Origin: Candidatus Peregrinibacteria bacterium
GTDB lineage: Bacteria; Patescibacteriota; Gracilibacteria; Peribacterales; Peribacteraceae
Direction of reading: 5' to 3'
Length of the DNA stretch: 13,317 bases
NCBI GenBank assembly: GCA_016201685.1
Contig: JACQCJ010000020.1
Span: 1-13,317 of the forward strand
Shown: in pieces, positions 6,412 to 12,498 of the stretch
How positions within the stretch are numbered: the stretch's first letter is position 1
Layout of the letters: the number at the start of each line of letters is the position of its first letter
Translations under genes and position numbers: made by a program
The notes under the pieces: generated by a model
Seen by the model: the letters and a program-made list of their open reading frames with translations, nothing else
The model's database searches: none
Told to the model about the DNA's origin: nothing

Positions 6412-7689
6412 TCAGGCGAGCATCCCCTCCACCATCTTCTCGATCGTCTTCTGCCATTTGAGCTGCTCGTAGCGATCGTTCCCCGAGACGAGCTCGGCGT
6501 CGAGGTGCTTGCGGTTCTCGGGCGGGGAGGCGCGGATCACGTCGTCCACCGTTTGCTTCATCTCTTCGTCCGTGACGGCGATTTTCTTCTCCTCGAGCAC
6601 TTTCTCGATGCCGTAGCGCAACGTGATGCGTTTGGTGGATTCCTCGCGCAGTTCCTTCTCGAACGCCTCCGAGGTGCGTTTCGTCTGATTCAACCACTGC
6701 TCGACCGTGAGGCCCTGCTTTTCCAATTGCTCTCCCAGTTCATGGATGATATTGCGGACTTCTTGATCAATCAGTTCAGGCGGAATGTCGATGACGGTCC
6801 CCTTGCAGATCGCCTCGAGCAATGCCGATTCGCGGCGCTGACGTTCCACGCGTTCTTCTTCCATCCTGAGCGTCTGCTCGATGCTCTTCTTCAATTCCTC
6901 CGCCGATTCCGCGAAGCCGTGTTCCTTCACGAAGGCATCCGTGAGTTCGGGCAGATTCACCTCCTCCACGTTCTTCACGAGCACATCGAAGGTGACGGGC
7001 TGATTGCGCAAGTGTTTCACGTGGTACTTCTCGGGGAAGGTGAGTGTGAAGATCTTCTTCTCGCCCGTTCCAAGGTCGATCAGCGCCTCCTCGAAGCCGG
7101 GGATCAAGGTCTTGCTGCCAATGACGACCGCGTAGCCGCTCGAGCGAGTGCCGGCGATTTCCTTGCCTTCGGTATCCATGCCGACGAAATCGAGCGTCAC
7201 CTGATCGCCGTGCTTCGCTTTCCGTTCGATGTCCTTGGTGGTGCGGTGCTGCTCGCGCACGTAGTGCAGCATTCGCTCCATGTCTTTCTGAGCCACGATG
7301 ATTTCCTTTTTCTCAATCCTGATCTTCTCGATTCCCTTGAGCGTCGCCACGGGCCGCTCGACCACGATGATCTGGAGAACGAGCGGTTCTCTGGACGTGA
7401 TGTCGATGCGCGGTGGAAGAATCGGCACGAGCTTGTGTTCTTCAATCAAGCTCGTGAAGGTCTTGGGGAGCAGAGCTCGAATCGTCTCTTCGAGCACCGC
7501 CTCCGGCTTGATCCGCTCACGCACCATCTCTGGCGGCGCGTGGCCCGGCCGAAACCCCGGGACGCGGAGGTCTCCCGCGAGCCTCTTCAATGCCCGTTCT
7601 TCGGCTCTCGTCGTTTCCTCTGCGCTGAAGGCGACGGTGAATTGGTGGCGGCTGGGAGAGAGCTTTTTCGCGGAGGTGGCGATGGGCAT
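6412..7689 (-). CDS. tig: Trigger factor, ribosome-associated chaperone and peptidyl-prolyl isomerase
   Basis: Binds the ribosome exit tunnel and shields nascent chains. The 425-residue product has the three family domains. The N-terminal ribosome-binding domain carries GFRPGHAP at 45-52 (GFRKGKVP in E. coli). The FKBP-type isomerase domain is at about 158-243, starting GDQVTLDFVGMDTEGKEI and including PGFEEALIDLGTGEKK and FPEKYHVKHLRNQ. The long helical C-terminal chaperone arms begin at LPELTDAFVKEHGF. Length is normal. ATG 7689 was chosen over the in-frame ATG at 7740 because the family homology begins soon after it and the extra 17 residues fall in the repeat-bearing gap. It follows secF by 95 bp. 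A long inverted repeat ends 6 nt before its start codon. No Shine-Dalgarno sequence. Confidence 0.93.
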   Translation of the reverse strand: MPIATSAKKLSPSRHQFTVAFSAEETTRAEERALKRLAGDLRVPGFRPGHAPPEMVRERIKPEAVLEETIRALLPKTFTSLIEEHKLVPILPPRIDITSREPLVLQIIVVERPVATLKGIEKIRIEKKEIIVAQKDMERMLHYVREQHRTTKDIERKAKHGDQVTLDFVGMDTEGKEIAGTRSSGYAVVIGSKTLIPGFEEALIDLGTGEKKIFTLTFPEKYHVKHLRNQPVTFDVLVKNVEEVNLPELTDAFVKEHGFAESAEELKKSIEQTLRMEEERVERQRRESALLEAICKGTVIDIPPELIDQEVRNIIHELGEQLEKQGLTVEQWLNQTKRTSEAFEKELREESTKRITLRYGIEKVLEEKKIAVTDEEMKQTVDDVIRASPPENRKHLDAELVSGNDRYEQLKWQKTIEKMVEGMLA

Positions 7690-7695
7690 GGGAGA

Positions 7696-7778
7696 AATGG
7701 TCAATGGAAAATTGAAAATTGCGCAGGAGTTCAGAATCATGAATCGCTTCCAACATTTTCAATTTTCCATTGTCCATT
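7696..7778. repeat. Long inverted repeat built of heptamer-like units, secF-tig gap
   Basis: Left arm 7696-7719 and right arm 7755-7778 are 24 nt each and complementary at 23 positions, with 18 perfect in a row (7702-7719 with 7755-7772). The loop is 35 nt. The arms are made of A/T-rich 7-nt units such as ACAATGG and AAAATTG. On a secF-tig transcript they would fold into a strong hairpin whose 3' foot ends 6 nt before the tig ATG, so it could influence tig translation or protect mRNA ends. Confidence 0.8.
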
Positions 7779-7784
7779 GTCAAT

Positions 7785-8678
7785 TCAGCGCCAGTAGATC
7801 AAGAGCGGCGCGGCAATGAAGTACGAAGAATACGTCCCGATGATCGTTCCCACGATGAGCGCCAGGATGAACCAGTGGATGGATTCGGAACCGAGGAAGA
7901 AGAGCGCGAAGAGCATGATGAGGGCGGCCATGGTCGTGTTCACCGTCCGCGTCACGCTCTGCCGCAGGCCCCGCGCCACGGTGGTCGAGAAGTCCTCGCG
8001 GGTTTCCACGAACAGATTCGCGCGGATCCGGTCGAAGATGACGATCGTGTCGTTGGCGGAGTAGGCGAGGATCGTCAGGAGCGCCGTGACGAAGAGGGGA
8101 TCGAACTCGAAGCTCGAGACGCGGCTGACCACGACGAAGATGCCCGTGGTGATGAGGACGTCGTGGATGAACGCGAGCACCGCGAGCACGCCGAACTTCC
8201 AGGGGTTGAGCTTCTTGGGGAGTTTGCGGAACGCGAAGGCGAGGTAGACGATGATCGCCAGCGAGGCGATCGCCAGCGCGATGAGCGCTTTCTGCTTGAG
8301 GCTCGCGGAGACACTCGGGCCGATGGTCGTGAACTGCAGCTCCTTCGTCTCCTTCCCGAACTTCCGCGTGATGGCGGCAAGGAGCGCCACGTGCTCTTCG
8401 TTCGTGAGCGGGCGCATGCGCATCAGGAGCGAGGAACCGTTCACTCCCGAGATCGCAGAGACAGCAACGTTCCCGAGTGCCTCGCTGCCGGTTTTCTCCT
8501 GCCGCAAGAGTAGCTCGAGATCCGCCTTCGTCTTCCCCGGGATGCGTATCTCCATGAGCGTGCCGCCCGTGAACTCGATGCTCAAGCGCGGTCCCACGAC
8601 GACGAGCAGCAGGATGGATCCCAGGAGCAGTGCGCCCGAGAGGGTCAAGAAGATCTTGGCGAGTTTGAGGAAGGGCAT
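7785..8678 (-). CDS. secF: Protein translocase subunit SecF
   Basis: SecF, with SecD, uses proton flow to help pull proteins through the SecYEG channel. The 297-residue product has a normal SecF layout: a first membrane helix (about 10-28), the periplasmic P1 domain opening with SIEFTGGTLMEIRI, then TIGPSVSASLKQKAL leading into a bundle of five further helices. Conserved membrane motifs are LAFIHDVLITTGIF, AYSANDTIVIFDRIRAN and VNTTMAALIMLFALFFLG. ATG 8678 is preferred over the in-frame 8714 because the latter falls in a tandem repeat and the family N-terminus begins at MPFLKLAK. SecD, normally just upstream or fused, is not next to it; the upstream gene is an unrelated membrane protein. The stop codon merges into the repeats of the following gap. 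Confidence 0.93.
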   Translation of the reverse strand: MPFLKLAKIFLTLSGALLLGSILLLVVVGPRLSIEFTGGTLMEIRIPGKTKADLELLLRQEKTGSEALGNVAVSAISGVNGSSLLMRMRPLTNEEHVALLAAITRKFGKETKELQFTTIGPSVSASLKQKALIALAIASLAIIVYLAFAFRKLPKKLNPWKFGVLAVLAFIHDVLITTGIFVVVSRVSSFEFDPLFVTALLTILAYSANDTIVIFDRIRANLFVETREDFSTTVARGLRQSVTRTVNTTMAALIMLFALFFLGSESIHWFILALIVGTIIGTYSSYFIAAPLLIYWR

Positions 8679-8686
8679 CGGGACGG

Positions 8687-8714
8687 AGTGTAATTGACAA
8701 TTGACAATTGACAA
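8687..8714 (-). promoter_or_regulatory. Candidate secF promoter overlapping the heptamer array
   Basis: On the minus strand, a -35-like TTGTCA (8714-8709, part of the repeat), 16 nt, TACACT (8692-8687), then 8 nt to ATG 8678. This would give a leaderless or nearly leaderless mRNA. Confidence 0.45.
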
Positions 8715-8723
8715 TTGACAATT
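8692..8723. repeat. Tandem heptamer repeat, unit AATTGAC (4.6 copies)
   Basis: Four exact copies of AATTGAC plus AATT, with no mismatch, in the 57-bp gap upstream of secF. Each junction creates TTGACA on the plus strand and TTGTCA on the minus strand, so the array is also a row of -35-like hexamers. Confidence 0.95.
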
Positions 8724-8735
8724 CAGAACATGGCC

Positions 8736-10148
8736 CTATTGAGCGACAGTCAGCCGCATCACCGGTCCCTCCTGCTCCACCGCCCATGAGAATTTCCCGT
8801 CGGCATGGTCGATGCCGGGGAAGACCGTGCTCTGGAGAGGGACGACAGGGAACGCAGCGGCGAGACTCCGAAGAGAAGCCCCATCCATTCTTCCGGCGGC
8901 GAGGAGAGTCGCCGTTGGATGATTGTTGACGGGAGGGGTGAACGTCGCGTCGTTCGAGGCGGTCTCATGCTCGATGTAATATTCAAGCCACGAACGATCG
9001 TTGCTGAGGATAAACTCCCTCCCGCGCTGCGCCGTGGCGAGTGCACCGATGGCATCCGCGCCCGAGAGCGTCGCGATGTGCCACCCGTTCCTGTCTCGGG
9101 AAACGTTTCTCGTTCCCTCCGGAGCGCTCTTGAGGATTGCGGAGGTGAAGCCCCGGTCGAACGTGCGGCGCTCGACCCTCACGGGCGTCGTCATCGCCAG
9201 CGCGCGTCTGCGGAGCAGACTCAGTTGCGCGCTCAGGATTTTTCCATCAGCCGAACCGGAGAGCAGGAAGTGCAACCCGGCGCCCGATTGTGTTGATCGC
9301 ACGAAGAGCGTCGATTCGTGTGTCAGCAATGGAGCGAGATCGTAGCGCACGCTCGTCTCCTCGCCGAAGATGCTGTGCATCCGTGCCGTCCACAAGCCCT
9401 CGAGGAGTATGGTGGTTTGCGTCGGTACCATCGACGATACTGCCAGCCACTGGGCGAGGGGGGCCGCACTCGCGATGATGGTGTCGGGCTGGGAGTCAGG
9501 CAAGGGAAAGGAAGGATCGATGCCCGCCTCCGACATTCGTCCTTCCGAGAGAACGACGATCGAGAATTGCCCCGGTGATGCGCTCATCAGCGCGTAGGAC
9601 GATGTTGCGAGGAACGAACGCAACACTCCATCGAGTGAGGTGCTCGATCCTTGCAGGAGCGTTTTCAGATCCACGAACATCCATCCTTCATTGTGCGTTG
9701 TGTGTCCTCGCAGCGTCTGGAACGCTTCGAGGGAAGAGAGAGCGTCCTTCGCGTCGATCGTGTTCTCCGGTTGCGTGGGCAAATCGCTCCGCATATTCTG
9801 CGCCTCTCCTTTGTCATTCTCTTCGAAGAGCCTCCAGTGCAGTTGCCCGTCCGATCCGGCCACTGGCCGGGCGGGCCCGCTCTCCCCCCGCACAACGGCG
9901 ACGCTCATGAGGCCCGGCTCCTTCGGGACATTCTGGAGAACCGGAACCCACGCCGCATACCGGTCGAGGTCGCTCCTGTGCACGTGCGCGAGGTACGCCA
10001 CCGTTTCCTTCGCTGTGAGCATCGCGGGTGGATCGATGCTCCGGTGTTTGGCGAAGAACACCACGAGCCCGACGCCGAAGAAGAGGAGAAGTCCGCCGAG
10101 GAGAGTCGCGATGGCGAGTGAGAAGTGGGGAGAGGGCGATTCGGTCAT
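8736..10148 (-). CDS. Membrane-anchored protein of unknown function
   Basis: A 470-residue protein that I do not recognise. One hydrophobic helix at about residues 11-32 (LAIATLLGGLLLFFGVGLVVFF) follows a short polar N-terminus with few charges. The rest is soluble, with mixed strands and helices, no cysteine clusters and no obvious catalytic motif. The likely topology is an N-terminal anchor with an extracytoplasmic domain, resembling proteins annotated as DUF3352-like, but that link is weak. ATG 10148 was chosen because it places the membrane helix near the N-terminus and has TACACT 7 nt upstream; the in-frame GTG at 10238 would add 30 atypical residues. It lies 57 bp before secF and after a TPR protein that also has a single N-terminal membrane helix, so the two may act together at the cell surface (inference). 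Confidence 0.8.
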   Translation of the reverse strand: MTESPSPHFSLAIATLLGGLLLFFGVGLVVFFAKHRSIDPPAMLTAKETVAYLAHVHRSDLDRYAAWVPVLQNVPKEPGLMSVAVVRGESGPARPVAGSDGQLHWRLFEENDKGEAQNMRSDLPTQPENTIDAKDALSSLEAFQTLRGHTTHNEGWMFVDLKTLLQGSSTSLDGVLRSFLATSSYALMSASPGQFSIVVLSEGRMSEAGIDPSFPLPDSQPDTIIASAAPLAQWLAVSSMVPTQTTILLEGLWTARMHSIFGEETSVRYDLAPLLTHESTLFVRSTQSGAGLHFLLSGSADGKILSAQLSLLRRRALAMTTPVRVERRTFDRGFTSAILKSAPEGTRNVSRDRNGWHIATLSGADAIGALATAQRGREFILSNDRSWLEYYIEHETASNDATFTPPVNNHPTATLLAAGRMDGASLRSLAAAFPVVPLQSTVFPGIDHADGKFSWAVEQEGPVMRLTVAQ

Positions 10149-10155
10149 CGGGAGC

Positions 10156-10161
10156 AGTGTA
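10156..10161 (-). promoter_or_regulatory. TACACT -10-like box before the 470-aa membrane protein
   Basis: TACACT on the minus strand followed by 7 nt (GCTCCCG) and ATG 10148. No good -35 box is seen. Support comes from the same box at the same distance from the starts of secF and the TPR gene. Confidence 0.4.
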
Positions 10162-10212
10162 GAGAAAATGCGTGGGATTTTCTGCGAGGAATGCTGTGGT
10201 CGGGGAAAAGTG

Positions 10213-10326
10213 CCAAGAACCAAGACTCCAGAAACCAAACAATTCGTAAGTCATCAAGAGGACATTTTGAAGTTTCAAACTTGTTCTCCTGATGAATTGT
10301 TTGGAATTTGTGTGCTTGGTTCTTGG
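10213..10326. repeat. Long imperfect inverted repeat with 33-nt arms
   Basis: Arms 10213-10245 and 10294-10326. The outer 12 nt (CCAAGAACCAAG / CTTGGTTCTTGG) and inner 11 nt (CCAAACAATTC / GAATTGTTTGG) are perfectly complementary, while the middle 10 nt have diverged but kept their length. The left arm reads as degenerate heptamers CCAAGAA, CCAAGAC, TCCAGAA, ACCAAAC. The centre holds a small palindrome, AAGTTTCAAACTT (10270-10282). It fills most of the 218-bp gap between the TPR gene and the 470-aa membrane protein gene. Confidence 0.85.
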
Positions 10327-10366
10327 AGTTTTTCTGCGACGACCTTCCCTGCACGATCCTTTCGCC

Positions 10367-11680
10367 TCACAGCATCTTCTTCAATGCATCGGCGCTCCTC
10401 TGTCTCGTCGGATCGAGTTCGAGGGCGTGACGCAGTGCGGCGATCGCTTCGTCTTTGTGGTTGGTCGCTTGTGCGGTAAGTCCGTAGAGCTCCTGCGCTT
10501 CCGCATTGTCCTGCCACTTCTTGGCCGCCTGCTGGGCAGCAGCAAAGGCGTCGTCGTTCTTTCCTGCGGCGAGCGCAAGCGAGACGAAGCCTTCGAAGTC
10601 CACGAGCTCTGCGTCGCTCGCTTGCCTCATTGCCTGTTCCTGCTCGAGCGCGAGCGCGCTGTCGTTCGTCTCCTGCGCCTCCGCGGCCAATGCCCGGCGC
10701 ACTTCCTTCTCGGGCGTGAAGCCGTTCTTCAATGCGTACTCAAAGAAGGTAATGGCGTTCTTGCCGTCCTTGAGTGCGGCGTACGCCCGTCCCAGGAAGT
10801 ACTGCGTCTCGGGTTTTTCCGGATCCAGCGTGTACGCCCGCTCGAGAGAGGCGAGGGCGCTTTGAAGGCGCTGTGTGGTGAGTTCGCAGAAGCCTTTCAC
10901 CGTCCACGCATCGCGGTAATCGTCTCGGTGATTCACCACGTTCCCGAGGATCGGGAGCGCCAGCTCGCATTCGTCCACCTGGGCAAGCGCGCGCGCGAGG
11001 AGGGTCTGGAGGTGGATTTCCTTGCTCTGCGGGAAGAGCGCGTACTCGTCGTACGCTCCCTGGAGCGTGCGTGCATACTCTCGCAATCCCGGCTCCCAGC
11101 CGCTTTCCACCGTCTGCAGTTCTGTCTTCGCCGTATCGTGATTGCCCTGCACGATTGCCAGGAGAGCCGAGCCGTAGTGCTTCTGTGGAGATTCCGCCGC
11201 CTGGCTCAGGAGTCTCTGCGCCGTTTGCGCATCTCCTGTGTGGAGGGCCAGGAGGACCTGGAGCAGGAGCAGATCTTCACTGCGCGCTCCTTGCTGCTCC
11301 AGCGTCACGAGGGTCGCGTGCGCGGCGTCGAATTCGCGCAACTGGAGCTCCGCTTGCGCGAGCTTCTTCAGCGCTGGGATGCCGCCCTGCGCGTGGGCAG
11401 CCCCCTGGTACTCCATCTCTGCCCCCCGCCAGTCTCCCCGCAGCGCCAGCAAATCGCCTTTATGGAGGTGCAGGAGCGCCTGGTCGCTCTCGATCGCCGC
11501 CGCATCGCCCCTCGGTGCGTTCGCGCCGGAGGGCACGGCGGTCGTCTGGGCCTGCCTCTCGATCGTCCGGCGGAGACGATCGGCAGTGGAGACCACCTGC
11601 CAGCGGAGGAACGTCATGAGGAAGACGGCGACCACCAGGGCCGCCAAGACAGGCACGACGATGCGAGCCCGGAGCTTCAT
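10367..11680 (-). CDS. Membrane-anchored tetratricopeptide-repeat protein
   Basis: A 437-residue protein with an N-terminal membrane helix (about residues 7-25, IVVPVLAALVVAVFLMTFL after basic MKLRAR) and a large soluble region of helical repeats. TPR-like units are clear. One is near the middle (AWTVKGFCELTTQRLQSALA, then ASLERAYTLDPEKPETQYFL). The next follows at once (GRAYAALKDGKNAITFFEYA), and the last is at the C-terminus (AQELYGLTAQATNHKDEAIA, then ALRHALELDPTRQRSADALK). Earlier repeats are more diverged. Such proteins usually scaffold protein complexes; partners here are unknown. The start is firm because the basic-hydrophobic N-terminus begins at the ATG, and TACACT lies 6 nt upstream. 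It follows the 203-aa gene after 168 bp containing repeats. Confidence 0.87.
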   Translation of the reverse strand: MKLRARIVVPVLAALVVAVFLMTFLRWQVVSTADRLRRTIERQAQTTAVPSGANAPRGDAAAIESDQALLHLHKGDLLALRGDWRGAEMEYQGAAHAQGGIPALKKLAQAELQLREFDAAHATLVTLEQQGARSEDLLLLQVLLALHTGDAQTAQRLLSQAAESPQKHYGSALLAIVQGNHDTAKTELQTVESGWEPGLREYARTLQGAYDEYALFPQSKEIHLQTLLARALAQVDECELALPILGNVVNHRDDYRDAWTVKGFCELTTQRLQSALASLERAYTLDPEKPETQYFLGRAYAALKDGKNAITFFEYALKNGFTPEKEVRRALAAEAQETNDSALALEQEQAMRQASDAELVDFEGFVSLALAAGKNDDAFAAAQQAAKKWQDNAEAQELYGLTAQATNHKDEAIAALRHALELDPTRQRSADALKKML

Positions 11681-11686
11681 ACTCCG

Positions 11687-11692
11687 AGTGTA
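11687..11692 (-). promoter_or_regulatory. TACACT -10-like box before the TPR gene
   Basis: TACACT on the minus strand, then CGGAGT and ATG 11680. Transcription would begin close to the start codon. The tandem heptamer array abuts it upstream, as at secF. Confidence 0.4.
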
Positions 11693-11719
11693 CAGTGGAC
11701 AGTGGAGAGTGGACAGTGG
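11692..11719. repeat. Tandem heptamer repeat, unit ACAGTGG (4 copies)
   Basis: Units ACAGTGG, ACAGTGG, AGAGTGG, ACAGTGG in the gap upstream of the TPR gene. An inverted copy of the unit junction (CACTGTCCACT) is at 11836-11846, just after the stop codon of the 203-aa gene. The two would bring the ends of the gap together as a stem. Confidence 0.9.
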
Positions 11720-11777
11720 TTGCAGAGCGGTTCAGCGGAACAGTGATTCCCTTCGATGCGACTCAGGGCAGGCAGCA

Positions 11778-11818
11778 TTCAGTGAAATGACCGAATGAAG
11801 AATGACCAATACACTGAA
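11778..11818. repeat. Short inverted repeat with 7-bp arms, TPR-203-aa gap
   Basis: TTCAGTG (11778-11784) and CACTGAA (11812-11818) are perfectly complementary. The loop contains GAATGAA, GAATGAC and other 7-nt-spaced variants, so it looks like another degenerate heptamer cluster nested inside the ACAGTGG pair. Confidence 0.6.
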
Positions 11819-11848
11819 CCTCTGATCCGCTGGAACACTGTCCACTTC

Positions 11849-12460
11849 TTACATGCTCGGACTCAATTCCCCGTCGTCCCCGTGCAGCGTGCCGCCGGCC
11901 ACTCTCACTTTTGCCGCCGCCTCCGCGATGTGCTTGGGAAGGACGGCCTCGATCGCTCCCCATTTCGCCTCGCCTTCCTGAGGCAGAAGGATCGTCACCT
12001 GGTCGCCCACCTCCGCGCGGTAGAACGTCACGGATGCCAGGAGGACGCGCAGGGCCTTGCCCTCGGCGAGCACCTTATATTGGCCGTCTTCCTGGATCAG
12101 GAGGCCGAGCGTGGTGCGGCGGGGGATCGGCGCGATCTGCTTGTAGATGAATTTGCCTTCGTCGGTGATCGTGAGCTTCATGCCGTCACCCTCCACGAGC
12201 TTGCTCTTGCTCGCGTAGTTGGCGGGGACGGGATACGTCTGGCCGCCGCTGTCCACCATATTCTGCCCGTCGAAGATTCCCTCGATCACGCGCCCGCTCA
12301 GGGCACTGGAATTTCCCATCGTGCCTGCGCGCAGCATGTGCCGCTCGCGTCCGGTGTCCGACACTCCCGTCACTTCGCGCAAAAGAGCGTGCGCGGTCTT
12401 GAGCGATGACATGGCGCTGTCGAGCAGTTCCTGGACTTGCATGAGCGAATCGTCGGACAT
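11849..12460 (-). CDS. Conserved protein of unknown function, probably a CPR-specific family
   Basis: A 203-residue cytoplasmic protein without signal peptide or membrane helix. An N-terminal helix (about 1-33, MSDDSLMQVQELLDSAMSSL) is followed by a linker. Then comes a strand-rich core with the striking motifs GRVIEGIFDGQNM (56-68) and YPVPANYASKSKLVEGD (76-92), then KLTITDEGKFIYKQI. The core could be a small beta-barrel; function is unknown. From memory, similar FDGQ/VPANYASKSKLVEGD proteins occur across candidate-phylum bacteria, but no search was possible. ATG 12460 gives a natural N-terminus. Alternative in-frame starts are ATG 12511 and a GTG at 12502 that overlaps the kinase stop as GTGA, which would mean coupling to the upstream kinase and about 14-17 extra residues. 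Confidence 0.82.
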   Translation of the reverse strand: MSDDSLMQVQELLDSAMSSLKTAHALLREVTGVSDTGRERHMLRAGTMGNSSALSGRVIEGIFDGQNMVDSGGQTYPVPANYASKSKLVEGDGMKLTITDEGKFIYKQIAPIPRRTTLGLLIQEDGQYKVLAEGKALRVLLASVTFYRAEVGDQVTILLPQEGEAKWGAIEAVLPKHIAEAAAKVRVAGGTLHGDDGELSPSM

Positions 12461-12498
12461 GGGTGTTTGGGGAATGATGGGGACGGCAATCTTAGCGC

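Noticed and set aside
6370..7797. 475-codon open frame on the plus strand across tig
   Set aside because: It is the shadow of trigger factor, with a skewed residue composition and no family resemblance.
7770..8513. 247-codon plus-strand frame rich in Arg, Glu and Asp
   Set aside because: It is the antisense of secF; the charge-rich composition is typical of a shadow frame opposite membrane helices.
8692..8723. Repeat array as a CRISPR
   Set aside because: The 7-nt units are contiguous, without spacers, and there are no cas genes in the window.
10292..11746. 484-codon open frame on the plus strand across the TPR gene
   Set aside because: It runs antisense to a clear TPR protein and extends through the repeat gaps at both ends, which a real gene would be unlikely to do.
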